From Plasmopara viticola (taxonomy: Eukaryota; Oomycota; Peronosporomycetes; Peronosporales; Peronosporaceae): DNA of 64,000 nucleotides. Both the position numbers and the translations under genes were made by a program. Positions 31,701 through 44,239 of the stretch are shown piece by piece (within the stretch, counting starts at the first letter, position 1; every line of letters begins with the position of its first letter). The stretch lies in contig MBPM02000033.1 of the NCBI GenBank assembly GCA_001695595.3, forward strand, positions 558,001 through 622,000, in the 5' to 3' direction. Below the pieces are notes generated by a model. It did not search any database and was not told where the DNA came from. It saw only the letters and a program-made list of their open reading frames with translations.

Positions 31701-34700
31701 TGATGTAATAAAACTGCGTAGCGAAGTGGATACGACATCAAATTTGGCGTGAACTTCAAGACAAGTCGCTTTTTCCCTCGCTTAAATAGCTTGTCGTCCT
31801 GCTTCATTTTTTTGTTTGCGTCAACATGGTATTCATTTCCTATGTCACTTTTAACGACAAAAAACTGAAGAATGATGTAATTATGATGGCATATGTATCC
31901 CATTTTGGGGTCACTTAAGCAGAAATTTTCTTGCTTACACGACACATTATTGGTTATAAATGTACAAGTTGGTGGCCAGGTATGCGAAAATCAATTAGAC
32001 CTGCGGAAAAAAATTTGCGGCTCACACGTTGGCTCCTTTAAAGAGCTTACCGATCGTATCTCTTATATCCTTACTTTAGCTTATTGTTATGTATAAGCAA
32101 GACGGTGCATTAAGCATAAATTAAAACCAGCATCACTTTAAAAATGAATAGGTTTGTATACTATGGTCTTCTGCCCGATTATGTCGAAAAGGTTCCCTGA
32201 TTTACCACTATTTGTGGCAAAGCTTGTCCAATTGACAAAACCTCGCTTCCTGATGCTCACAATGGACCATTTCCAAATGGAAAGTACAACTTATCGGTTT
32301 GTTGTTTTATGTATATGACACGACTGAACCACAAGATGTTACTATTCTATTAGTTTGTCGCAGACAGACTGCACAGCTTGTTCATAATTGTGAGACGACA
32401 GACGGTCAATAGCTGATCTTGCGCACCACGCATCGACAAGCTTTGAACGCTTTAACATGAAATAAGTAAAAAGTAATAATGGGCACCATTGACTGTCTGA
32501 AAGCCAACGCTTATAGAATTATTGGGGCACAAGGACAGTTTTCCTATTATTGGTCTATGAAGTAAGTTTAAGTTTTTTGCGTAAATATTCATTTACCTTC
32601 GCAAAAGGTCAATTAGACATTATCAGTAAAACTATAAATGTGTTCGAAATTGCCCAACACAAAAACGATCATCAAATAGAAAACTCAATTGCGTTTTCAA
32701 GAATTATTCTCAGAGGTAAGAACCTAACGCTTGACAGACCAGTTCGGTTACATCCAGCAAAAAGAATTTTAAACCGGCTACAGTCTTTAGAAATTGTAGC
32801 TTGCGTAGACTTCTGATCTTTCAGGAATATACCACGATTTACACGATCATCCTGAGTGGTTTTTTTTACACGATCATCCTGAGTGGTCAGGCCTTAAACC
32901 TCGTAAGAGCCTTAAAGTGTTGCCTCCATCTCTCGACCCTGCTTATACGATGTGTTGCCCGAGTGGTCATAGACCCGTTATTAGTGCCACACATTTTCGA
33001 CACAATTTTGGTCGTTAGCTTAAATTGTGGCTCACAACAAATAAGACAACTTTCCGAAAATCGAGTAACTCTCGCTTAGATGTACAAAGGTCAATTTAAC
33101 TATTAAACCGACCGATAAACACCTGTTCCATAATAATGGCGTAAAGATCCGCGACTTGACCACCAAGGCCAAACCCGTGAGCGAATTCTGAGCCCGATCA
33201 CCCAAACAATTATAACCTTATTAAAGGAATTGAGCTAAGTCAGGTGTTGTTTCTCTAATTAGCGTTGATCTCCAGGATGAGTTAGGGATTAAGCTGAGAG
33301 GGTAAATAACTTTTGTGAGCGCTGTTGACTCTTTAAAAGGGCACGACTTAAAGCTTCCAGGAGCCGCTTGACCAGCTTTGGCACTATTACCTATACAGAC
33401 CGTTGTTATTTAATCAAATTGTTAAGTGCTATGTCGGTAAGCACTTGGCTATAGGTGGCTAGGAGTCTGCACTTGCTTTCAGACCCAGAGCTCAAAGCCT
33501 GACTCATTATTTTACCGAATTCGTGAGATTGTAAGCGTGAGTTTTCGTTTACGCACTAAAAATGCAAACTGCACTCAAAGCGCACAAATTAGAAGTTATT
33601 ATTTGAAGCGTAGGACCTAAGTATTTTCACGCTCGAGATTTGCTTATTCAAAGTAGCTCCTCTAGACAAGCTGATATAGTGTCTCTTTTAGTTTCACTTT
33701 TTCCAAATGGCACGCAAGAAGTACTTACGGAAAGTCTTTGTGGTGTGCAGAGCGCTGCTCGACACCACGATTTACACAAGACGGACAAAACACATTAGGT
33801 AGATTTCATCTCTTTGATTAAGTTTGCCTGTCATGGGCGTATGTGATTTTAGTCAAGAATATTCTCGTTTTTTGTCGTATAATTTTATGCCCATGCATGG
33901 ACCAACTTGATCATGCTAGCTGCTTGGCTCATCGATAACGGTGCAAATTATTTCAATCGTTTGGATCACTCGACTACAGCTTACGACTTCTTTGTCCTCA
34001 GTCTCAATTTTTGTGACGCTGTCAACGAGAGCCCAACCACACAAAATAATTTTTTTAGACTTTCTGTGGACAATCTTGTCGTATATGACGAGTCCTCTAG
34101 GGCTCTATTTGTGGTCGGCGAGGTTTTGACACTTTCAATGCCTGTCCTTGGCTTACAATGACATTTTTGCAACAGCATAACAACCAGTCTTTTTTGTCGC
34201 TACAGCGTCGCGCTGCATCTAACATTTATGCTCTCTTTTCGTCGCCTGTTGTGCTCACTCATCTTCTTTTTAGAAAGTAGTAGTGACGCTTCCATCGTGT
34301 ACAGCTTTGAAGCCCTTGCCAGGCCTTCTTTTGCTCCCTTATCAAACCCTACATATCTTGCTTCATGATCCGCCTAGCTCCTTTTTCTCGTATCTCTTTT
34401 CTTAAAGTGGCATAAGGACACCCTTTTTCTTCAACTTACAATCCTTCTGTGGCAAGTCATATTTATTTTAATATCAATAATTTCTCACAATCGAAATCTA
34501 CAAATGATCGACTGAAGTATGCGTAGCTTTATACTTGGTTGCTCTTTTCCGGTTTCCAATCCTACCAAAAAACCCAGTATTTATACCAATTTTCTGCCAG
34601 CGGCCCGCATATCTTGTTAAATTGTCGTTTTTTATAGCATTGGCTTTGTGAAATGGTGAATTTTTGCGAAAGCTCGTGAGCAGTAGCAACAGTTAGAGTA

Positions 34701-37121
34701 CTTCGTTAATCAAGAAGTTTTTCAGTCGCATCTCCATACAGCCTGTCTCTAGCACTATGATATAAGAAAGGAAGGTTTGACTGATGCAACGTGACATCAA
34801 CTGTGTAGCATGCCGAAGGATAGTAAGGAAATGCGCCACCAGATGACACAGCTCTTCTTATATCACCAGATCAAGCAGTCGGTTTCACATTGAGCTAAGG
34901 TATACTGAACTTCCAAAGTGCACAGTCACCTTTTCGAAAGTAGTGTCTTCAACTTCTGAAGAAAATAGCTCCAGTCACTTTCGTTCTTAAGAGACCTTTT
35001 ACTGATCAATATTTGCACTTTTGCCTGACCGACGGTTCATGCGCTAAGTGAAACATCCAGTCACGCTTATTGAGCTTTATATTGTTTACCAAATATTGCA
35101 TTTAGCGCATAGCAAAACTATTCTCGTTATTATTTGACGGTAGAACTTATTGGCTGTATCTCGCACTCTTGCTTTCCCGGTAAGCCTCACATTCTTGTAG
35201 CAGAAGGCAAGCATGGCGAGCATCATGACCATGAAATCTGAGCCCCTCAAGAGCTAGGTTAGCCCCAGACTTGAAATTTACTTTGAAAACGCGAATAGAG
35301 GGCATCAATGTGAGATTGGATCAACTGATATTGCTCACTTATGAGTTCGAATAATTACAATTAGCAAATCAGCTCTTTTTATAATCATCCAAAGTAATAT
35401 AACATCGTTTGCTAAGTATACCACCGCTTCACTGTTCTGGCTCTACAGAGTCGTCAGTTATGAAAAACTACATGCTTGCTTGTAAAAAGGAGCACTACTG
35501 CATCGAAAGTTTGTGTGTTATAAGCCCGACTGACTGATTGCTTGTACCTTCATATTGATCACGTCTACAAAATCCTGATAGCCGCTGATCTCTAGCGCTA
35601 CCTTGAAACAATCAAAATAAATGCATGTTATAGAGGCGAAATGTATTCAAGTAGTTAGAAATGTTTTCACTGTACAATCGACTTACCGCTTTGCTCATTA
35701 ATCAATGAAATTTTTACCTCTCCGTTTCTTGCAACGATATCACGGGGCCACCTGAAACTTTTTATCCCATCCTGAACCGCGATTGCATTCTTAGGACATA
35801 GATCAGCACAGTCACTTTGACTTGTCCGGGAAGTGGTGCCCCAAGAATGAAAGCGGCTAGCCTTTTTCTTCTATTAGCCTAATCGTAAATTTTGCGCTTT
35901 TAATTTTACTGATAAATGCTGGTGGACTCAAACATTGCCGAATGAGACATCGCTTCTTCATGTGCTCCTACAAAACAGGATACTTAGACTACGTGGTCTC
36001 TTGGGTGTACGTCCAACACTTTGGCCGACCATTCTACTTATAGAAAGCGTACGCGATGCGCACGTAATCGTCTTGGACCATAGCTGATTTTATAGCCTCT
36101 CGACATTTTCTGTCCAGAAATGCATGATTTTGATTTTTCTTTTCTTTTGAAAGCAGTCTGTTTCGCATATAAAATTCGCCAATTGACGCTGTCGCATAGA
36201 CGCCGAAATTGTGCTTGAGTTTTAGAGTGCGAGTCCTACCTTTGAGCTCGAGCACCTTTGCTGCTCAAGAGCTATCGAAAACGCACCGATAGCCCTCAGG
36301 GCCGTGGAATCCGGTCAATCGCTACCTGCGCACAGTGTGCATTCGCCAGGTGAAGAAAGATCGAGCAAACCATTCCTGATTCTTACGGAAGAGAGGTTAG
36401 GTAGACAGTCAGTGTCAGGAAGCAAACAAAAAATAATACAATCTCCTAGTAAACGACTAAATGAAAAGCGTAATTTTTAGGCTCACAAGTGCTTAATTCA
36501 AAATGTCATTCTTGATATTCGGTAAAATACGTTATCGTAGGGGCTATTCCCATAACATCGATATTATGTTCTATAATAAGTTTGTTGATTCACCTTCTGA
36601 ACAATCGCTGGAAACGGCAACGTAACAAGTCAGTGTACTAGCTATCAGTAACAAATGAGCTTTTCTTTTGATTCTTGTAACGCAAAACTACACAAGTGCG
36701 ACAATCTACACATGGCGCATCGCAAACAGCGTTTCTTTAACGGCGACACGACCATTAGCACTGCCTGGGAAAACATCGCGTTAAATATCGAAAGCTAGCT
36801 CTTCAGTGTCCTATTAACTAAACTTAAATGCATCAGAGCTGTTTGATGTGCGTGCGATGTGGTAACTGTAAAGTATCCAAGTTCCGCATGTCGACAAGAC
36901 GGTGGACCATCGCCATCGGCATATCCGCACGAGAAAACGAGCAACTTCTCTGAACTTTTCTCGGGATGCTCAGCTTTTTGTCAACCACAGCTCAGCTATA
37001 TAGTTGAATGACCAACCTCATTTTGTAAATCGATCCATCAAGCTTAGCTAGTACCTTGACCGAAGGTAGCAACATTCAATCAGTGTGACAAAGTGTTGCG
37101 ATCGAGACTTCTAGAAATGCA
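28772..37121. other. Gene-poor 8.3 kb region
   Basis: Only short ORFs without recognisable domains occur, on both strands (longest 124 codons at 29150-29524). A direct repeat of about 22 bp containing acacgatcatcctgagtggt lies near 32838-32887. Composition is AT-rich and no retrotransposon protein, effector signal peptide with an RxLR motif, or RNA gene was recognised. Confidence 0.5.
32838..32887. repeat. Short direct repeat, two copies of about 22 bp
   Basis: The sequence acacgatcatcctgagtggt occurs twice with a period of about 28 bp, separated by a T-run. It may be a replication-slippage product. Confidence 0.7.
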
Positions 37122-39346
37122 ATGAATGAATCAGAAACGCTCATTCGCTACATTAACCACGGCAAAGGCCCAAAGCACGCGCTTCAAACGATCTATTTAT
37201 TAGAAGGAGGACTGTTCATGGTGAGCAATTTACTACAGACCCACTCTTGGGTGAACGATGAATCGCGCACGCATTGCAGCGTGTGCATCCAGCCCTTCTT
37301 GCCGTTTCGACGACGGCACCATTGTCGAACGTGCGGTGAAGTCGTGTGTGGTGGCTGCTCGAGCCATCGCACTGTCCGACTCACCGACATTAATGTGGAA
37401 TGCGAGACTCGTATCTGCACATTTTGCATCATTCGCGCCACAGACGCGTCAATCAAGGCAAATGAAGCAGCTTTCAAAGAGAAGAAGCTCGAGCAACAAA
37501 GTATTTCCACGGTATCGATACAAAGTCTTGCGTCGCCTTTAGAGCGACGTCACCAGCAGGTGAAAATATTAAGGCAGACTCGGAGGTTTGGGATAATGAG
37601 GGGCTACCCCCGAGAACAGCGTACGAGATTGTGAACGGAAATGGCGCTCAAGAAGCTCCGATTCGATCTGCGACAGTTGACTCGACGATGAAGTTGCTTG
37701 TGAGTGTCGTGGCACGGACACTCAAGTGCCCTGGAGCGTTTGTTGGCATCACCAAAGATTCATTGCTTTGTATCAAAGCCAGTGTCGGGATGGACGATCA
37801 TGTCACTCACCTTTCTGAAGATGACTGTGTGTGCCTCCACATGTTCTTGCAAAACTCGACAGTGATTATCAACGACACTTGTGCTGACAAGGTTTTATAC
37901 ACAGAAAGCCTCGATGTCGATAGAAATGCCCTGCGTTACTATGCCGGAACACCCATTCGCGTGCGAGGCCACGAGACGGGAGTTCTGTGCGCTTTCGATA
38001 CAAAGCCTCACCTACAAACGACGGAATCGATGAAATCGACGCTTGAAGCAGTGGCTACCATCGTCTCCCAAGTGCTTGAACAGCGAGAAGCAGCATATCG
38101 TTCGATGAACTCGCCAGCTCAAGCGAAGGATTGTACAGGCCTCTCTCAGCGGCCTCAAACCGATGACGCAGATCTACACGCACCTCCTCGTGGCTTCGAC
38201 TTGATGCCGTCGTCACGACACGCCATGGCGGTGCCTGCCAGTGGTACAACACACTCATCATTGTATGCGGACAAGATTGCAGCTACAATGGACTACTTCC
38301 ATCAGCTGCAGAGGAGTGCATGGGTCGAGCTTACTATGTTGCCTGAAGTGACCATCAATGAAAGCATCAGGACGTTTGAGCTCTTTACTTCAAAAATGAC
38401 ATTTACCAGATGTGTGATGAAGGTAGCAGCTACTAGCTCCACCATCATTACCGAGCTTTTGAACTACGAGGATGCCTTCTTGTATCAACAACTCTTTTCA
38501 CGAGCAAACCGACGTGAATTGAGTGGGCAGACGTGGGTAGATTGCGTCACATTGCACCCTAATTTTGGTACTGCATTAAATGAAAGCTTTCACACCGTAA
38601 CACATCACCGAGAGTATCCTGATGGAAGTAACGTGGTCGTAGCAAGCAGCCTTTTCAAAGACAAAGAGGCGAGCGAACATGGCCTTCTTTTTGGATGGTT
38701 TGTTGCACCAAGTGATCGTCACGACCACCAAAGCGCCGTCACCGTGTCGTGTATTACTGCGCAGTCATTTCAGAGCCAAACGCATGCTTTGAATTTAAGT
38801 CTCGACTTGCTTCGACGAATCGATCAGAAACTGGCCATGCCCCGATTCGTTCAACTTCCTAGTGATACGGCGACCACTACGAAGCAATTAATACTACAAA
38901 ACGAGCACCATTCTATGAATCGAACAAGCCACGATCGTGTCGCCTTGATCCATAATAAAGACGACACGTCAGAGAAGAAACGTGACCGAACAAAACAGGT
39001 AACTACGACCGTTAATATCAGCAGAAATGCTGCATACTCTGATGGCCACAAACCCAGCAACTGTCTTCCAGAGTGCAATCAAACCGCGTTGGTCTCCCAA
39101 CACGAAAGTAAACTATTGTCTCCACTAAATGAGAACGAGCACTTGCTCCTGGATTTGCTCGACAAAACCATCCATACTCAAGAAATCCTCGCACAGCGAC
39201 AGCACGAGATGGCAGAGCTCGTGATCACGCATGGTACTCAGCTAGAGCGCATCTCCTCGGCGCTCTCGCGCGTTGAGTACATTCTACTGGACAATAAAAC
39301 CACGCGAGCGCTCAAGAGCTCCACAAGATGCGCGGATATTGCATGA
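37122..39346 (+). CDS. FYVE zinc-finger protein with GAF domain
   Basis: Two open frames are joined by a 77-nt intron (37501-37577; donor GTATTT, acceptor AAGGCAG) that brings ...KKLEQQN into SEVWDNEGLPP in phase, giving 715 residues. The FYVE domain (about residues 40-105) has all three signatures: WVND, RRRHHCRTCGEVVC and RICTFC, so it should bind phosphatidylinositol 3-phosphate on endosomes. A GAF-type domain follows (about 37650-38090), with TLKCPGAFVGI, YYAGTPIRVRGHETGVLCAFD and a C-terminal helix. The rest is low-complexity and ends in a predicted coiled coil. FYVE-GAF proteins are a large oomycete family, many with an N-terminal START-like domain. That domain is missing here, so either upstream exons were missed or this member is short. 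The GAF ligand is unknown. Confidence 0.85.
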
Positions 39347-39435
39347 ACATCTGCATTGCGACTTAGGTGTTACTTAATCCATTCATGATGCACAAATGTT
39401 ACTTAAGAAACCCCATTTCAGTCTACCAACCAAAA

Positions 39436-41998
39436 ATGCACGTCCGTGGGTGGACTCGTGCGAGAATTCACATCCATGCCCTCAGACCTCCTCCCCTTCT
39501 CGCAAGGGGCGCAATTACTTCCTCTGCATGTCTCCAATCGACTCTATCCACCTCAAATTCCCACTCTTTTTCTAGCTCCTTCGAGGACCTGGCACGTACT
39601 TTCGCCTCGATTGAGGTAAACCTTTCTACGTCGTATTGGGTCACTTCTAGCTTCTCTGAATGCAATACTTGATGTAGGAGGTGAAAAGCTCACGTTCAAC
39701 GAGTGTCTCGCGCTTAGCGGATGGGTACCGCCGGTTACTAGCCCTTCCAACGTCTCAAGCGTTGGCCAGCGCCTTGTACCTCACGGCTTCACAGCTGGCA
39801 CCGCCATACGAGGGCGTAGAGCTTCGTTTTGAGGCCAAGAGCTTCGTACGACTTTTAAAAGAGCTCGCATTCCAGCACGTGATAAATTTGAACTCAAAGC
39901 AGACGCTTGAGAAGGTCCTGGCTTCCTATTCGGACTACGGAAAGGCGACGCAGGCCTTGCTGGAGAGCGGACGCATTGTGCTACCGGCGAATGACGAAGA
40001 AGGACCACCATTGAGTATACAGATGGTACACGATCAGCTCATGACTATTGCAACCGACAAAGGTGTCGGGGGAGCTGCGAGGAAGAAAGAGCTTGTCTTA
40101 AAAATGCTGCAGCAATGCAGGTACAAATAGTGAGGTGAGACTAATGATGAAGGACGAAGGAGGCTGATACTTGCTTAATGATGTCATGTAGATGCTCTGA
40201 GGAGCGAATTTTTCTCGTCCGTATGCTCGCAGTGAGTGTCGCTGCTCCTTACGCTTTGGTAGCGTCCTTGTTCTAATCAGAGTTGCGTGCATGGTGCCGT
40301 AGCATCAAAATTTACGCATTGGAATGGGTGAAAAATCCATTCTCTCGGCACTGGCATTGGCAAGTTTTCCGTCAAGTACCGACGAAGTAACAGACAAGAA
40401 GGAGTGGATCGAGTGTGTCACGGTTGCTTATGCCCAACACCCAAACTTTCGCGTGCTGGCCGAGTCCGTGCATGCGAGTCAGCAGGAAAGAGATATGAAG
40501 CAAAGAATAGCATGGCTGTATACTCAAGTCCATCCGGTAGTGGGAATTCCCGTGCTGACCATGTCTGCGTACCCAGTATCCAGCGTCGCGACGGTACTTG
40601 ATCGTGTTAGGAAGTCTACAAGTCGCGCTGCCACGTGCGAGTACAAGTATGATGGTGCACGAGTGCAGGTGCACTTGTCTTTATCAAATACTAGTGATCG
40701 CGAGCGCCTTGTCGGGCGTGTCTTTAGTCGCAATATGGAGGATGTCACCGTGAGGTATTTCTCATTACTGCAAGCCTTGGAGACAGGTGTGGCAGCTCGC
40801 AATGCAACAATGCAAAAGTCCTCTTTTGTAACGTCGTTTATAGTCGAAGGAGAGGTAGTTGCGATGGATCGAGAGACGAATACATTTCTTCCGTTTCAAA
40901 TGCTGCAGACAAAGACTACGACCGAGTTTTGTTTATTTCTCTTCGATTTATTGGCCATCGATGACACAAACTTGTTAAAGGTAAGCTTTCATGGTGACTA
41001 TTTTTTAGCTGATGTGGCCTGACGGTGCTGTCATTGTGTGCTGTGTGTGCTGCAGCAACCGCTTCAAGAGCGCCGAGTGTTACTACACAATTTGGTCGAG
41101 GAAATGGCCGGAAAAGTCGAATTTGTAAAATATGTCGACATCGACATGACACATTCCACCAAGCCTTTAGGAGGTGACGATAGTGAAGACACTGCTGCTG
41201 TGCGCGACTTTTTTAACCAAGCAGTAGCTAGTGGTTGCGAAGGATTGATGGTCAAGACCCTCAATGGTGAAGAATCGGATTATAAAGCTGGTCGGCGGTC
41301 ATACTCGTGGATGAAACTCAAGCACGATTACGTATTGGAAAAGCCGATCACATGTGCCTCAACCAAGACGAGACCTTCTGCTGCTAGGGCTACGGGCAAC
41401 GGGACCTTTCTCGCGGACACGCTGGATCTGGTCCCGATTGGGGCATTTTACGGAAAGGGTCGGCGTGCAGGACTCTTTGGATCCTTTTTAATGGCAACGT
41501 ACAACTCGACTAGTGAAAAATTCGAGGTGCTTAATCATCAGAACGGAGATACAACCATAGCTTAGCCTTCTCACATCTGCTGTATTTGCTCTTGCTATGT
41601 TGCAGACCATCGGAAAGGTCGGCACGGGCTTTTCAGACGCTCAATTGTCTGACATTTCAGCACGCTTTCAAGACCAAAGTCTTCCTGAAAGGGATGAGGT
41701 GCCAGAGCAGTATCAATCGACAGCCATTCGAAGTCGCCATCCGGATGTTTGGTTTCCACCGACGGAAGTGTGGGAGATCAAAGCCACGCAATTGACTGAA
41801 TCACCTTCGTACACTTGCGGCGCTAGTGTTGCAACCGAGACGACTGTTACTTCAGCACCAAGTTTGCCTCGAAAAGGATTAGCGCTTCGATTCCCGCGCT
41901 TTGTTCGGTGTCGATTTGACAAGAATCCTTTGCAAGCAACGGAAACCGAACAGGCTTTAGAGCTATTTGAACAGCAGCAGCAACAGATGCCTCATTAA
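39436..41998 (+). CDS. LIG1: ATP-dependent DNA ligase, LIG1 type, with presequence-like N-terminus
   Basis: Six exons (39436-39615, 39678-40120, 40192-40231, 40303-40980, 41056-41526, 41606-41998) give 734 residues. The DNA-binding domain (FEDLARTFASIE onward) is followed by the adenylation domain with motif I CEYKYDGARVQVH (nucleophile Lys), then SRNMEDVT, EGEVVAMD, the CEGLMVKTL motif, WMKLKHDY, and an OB domain with GKGRRAG and LRFPRFVR. There is no BRCT domain, which argues against LIG4. The first ~55 residues (MHVRGWTRARIHIHALRPPP) are rich in Arg and Ser and lack acidic residues, like a mitochondrial presequence. Exon 3 is only 40 nt; its placement is supported by the conserved FLVRMLAHQNLRIGMGEKS. 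Intron 5 has a weak GTGCTT donor. The C-terminus ends in a short Gln run. The role is sealing nicks in replication and repair, nuclear and/or mitochondrial. Confidence 0.93.
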
Positions 41999-42113
41999 AA
42001 TCCGTGAAATAAATGATAGACAAATTAGCGGATTACAAACAGTAGCTTAAGCTTAAATGTTAGCTTTAAAATAGCTTCTACTTCTTAATAAGCGACTGCC
42101 ATGGTGATGGTAT

Positions 42114-42440
42114 TGTATTGTATTGTATTACGTTATCGCGTTGCCAAGTTATGCACGTGCTAGGCTCAGTCTGGCTAGTACACGGCATAGAGTGGTGTCC
42201 GCATACGTCGGGTCTCGTTCGGCGGGCAGTGCAGCCAGCACCGAGGCCGTGAGGGTCTTCCATTATTTTGTGTAGTTCTGACGTGGTAAGAGCCCAGGTG
42301 GCGCCCTGATGCTGGAGACCGTCGCGTCGAGGGTGAGACTCGTTAGAGACCTGCAGATGCCCGAGAGCACCTGCCCGAAGCGCGCGAGCATTTAGCCCCC
42401 GCGCTTGGAAGGAGGGCGTCACCCCAACCTTTTCCGAAAA
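42114..42440 (-). mobile_element. Short retroposon, copy 2 (327 bp), with 13-bp target-site duplication
   Basis: Minus-strand copy of the element at 7864-8180, flanked by perfect direct repeats atggtgatggtat (42101-42113 and 42441-42453). Its 3' tail is (AATAC)n, seen on the plus strand as repeated gtatt just right of the left flank. It contains the same fortuitous open frame MTPSFQARGLNARALRAGAL as the other copies. It lies 115 bp downstream of the ligase stop codon. Confidence 0.88.
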
Positions 42441-42453
42441 ATGGTGATGGTAT

Positions 42454-43850
42454 GTTTACAAAAAACATTACGCATATTGGTATAGGGAATGCAGGAAGCC
42501 TTTTGAACAGAAAAGCATGGTAATAAAATTGCTTTTGGTGGCAATAAGGACCAAATAGGCAGCGACCAATTGTGACGATGACTAAGCCAGCCTTAAAGGA
42601 GGTTGCTTCAGCATTAAGTGTTGCCCCCAAAACAAAGATGATAATGTTTGCTCCTGCGTCTTCGTCAAGTGCGGCGATATCTAAGCGATTCGCCCGCTTT
42701 ACAGTTGCTAAGGTAGAAAAGGCTTTGGTCGAGCCATCAAATGCAGCACGTCGAAGAACTTGTGCATGCCAGTTCCCTCTTCCTGTTGGTGCTCAGTTAT
42801 CTTTGTTTCTGGACGATTAAAATGGCTAAAAGCATCTTCCTTTCGCTCACTAAGGCAACGAAAAAACTCAAAGCTAGGGACGTGCTGATCAATCGCCTTC
42901 ACCGGCCTGAGAGTAACCCCAATAAGTGCTACAGCTGGCGTCAGACTCTTCCTGACAAGACTGGAAAGTTGAAGAAATTTTTCGGTGCGAAGACATGTCG
43001 TGGCTAAAGACATTACCAGCGCCGCGATTCCGGAAGAAAAAGGTGGCGACGCCAGAGACATTACATATTTTAAGTCATTTACGTTGGTCAATGTAACCAT
43101 GCAGTTGCCAATCGACTTAGCGACTTTCCCATCACCGATTACCGACGCAAGTCGCTAGTATTGGTGACCACGTCTTCGCCAAAGTCATCGTTCCGCTTTC
43201 TTACTCTTTGTTTAACAAGTCTATAGAGAAAGAAAAAACCTACTTAAATGTACTGCCTGATTTGGGAAGGGCATAAGGCTGAGGAGTGTGGTCATTTGCT
43301 TTGCACGCCTCGAGGGCTCTCCGAAATTCATTCCTTGAAAATTTTAATGCGCCTTTACGATGGCTTTGCACGTGGTCATGGCACCACATCAAAAAAATAA
43401 ATACGAAAGCCCTAAGACAAGGGCTGTCTGGGGATATTCACGAGCACTGAAATCAATACGGACTAGTTGATGAGCGTATTTAAGATTAGCATTCGGCTCC
43501 AGAATGTTACAACCCACAATATGAATAACTTATTGGGACATGAGCAAAAAAATCACTTAATCGATTAGTCAATTCGGAGCAGTTCATTACGCAGAGCTTA
43601 CTTCAAAGCACGAGCTTAGAGTTATCCCAACGCGCTGTTAAAACATAAGAAGCGCCCGCTTCTTTTGTCTGGCTCCAGACTTTTTGAAGCCGGTCCAGCG
43701 TCCTTCACGAGTTCTATGAAGAATGATGGCCGCGCCACTTGAAAGAATCTGTGGCTGCCCCTTATGCAACCTGGCTTTCGTTCGCAATCCTCTTATAACT
43801 TCGCTAGCCTTGACGGTTAAGGAGCAGCAAAAGACCGCTTCACCTCGGCC
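42454..43850. other. Unresolved intergenic region with possible decayed coding sequence
   Basis: Overlapping open stretches exist on plus (42572-42820, 42741-43007) and minus (42708-43100). None shows a recognisable domain and no single frame continues. It may be a broken gene or element; I do not assign one. Confidence 0.35.
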
Positions 43851-44153
43851 CTCCGCCGTAATTAAGAAGAAGAAGGTCTAGCGCAGCCATGTAAGTGTAC
43901 ACGCTTAAGTTTGCTTTCCGAGTCAGCATTAGCTTTCTAGCCGCGGCTTCTGAGGGACGAATTAATGTTTTCAGACCTCGTAAAATTGACTCGAAATTTC
44001 TGCTCTTTTGACTCATTAGCTTCACACTCCGAAAGTCGACCGCGCGTTTTAGTTCGAGGTGTTTATAATAACTTGGGAGGTACACTGCACATACTGCGTG
44101 AGTTTCATTCGAGCACATGATTAGCTCTCTCCAGCTGACCACCCACGTTAAAA

Positions 44154-44239
44154 TCGACACCATCATATGAGTTTACTTACTGGGACCATGTTAGCTTAAA
44201 GACACTGTCCCAGGAACTAAACTCATATGATGGCGTCGA
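44154..44239. repeat. Strong foldback hairpin (22-bp arms plus inner stem)
   Basis: The left arm at 44154-44175 (tcgacaccatcatatgag...) and the right arm at 44218-44239 are reverse complements at 21 of 22 positions. Inside, ctgggac (44180-44186) pairs with gtcccag (44207-44213) across a small internal loop, leaving a 20-nt terminal loop. Transcribed from either strand it would form a near-continuous ~33-bp stem. It could be a miniature inverted-repeat element, a structured RNA or a precursor of small RNAs. Confidence 0.75.

Noticed and set aside
32838..32887. Two-copy direct repeat considered as a CRISPR-like array
   Set aside because: Only two units with a 6-bp gap, in a eukaryotic genome.
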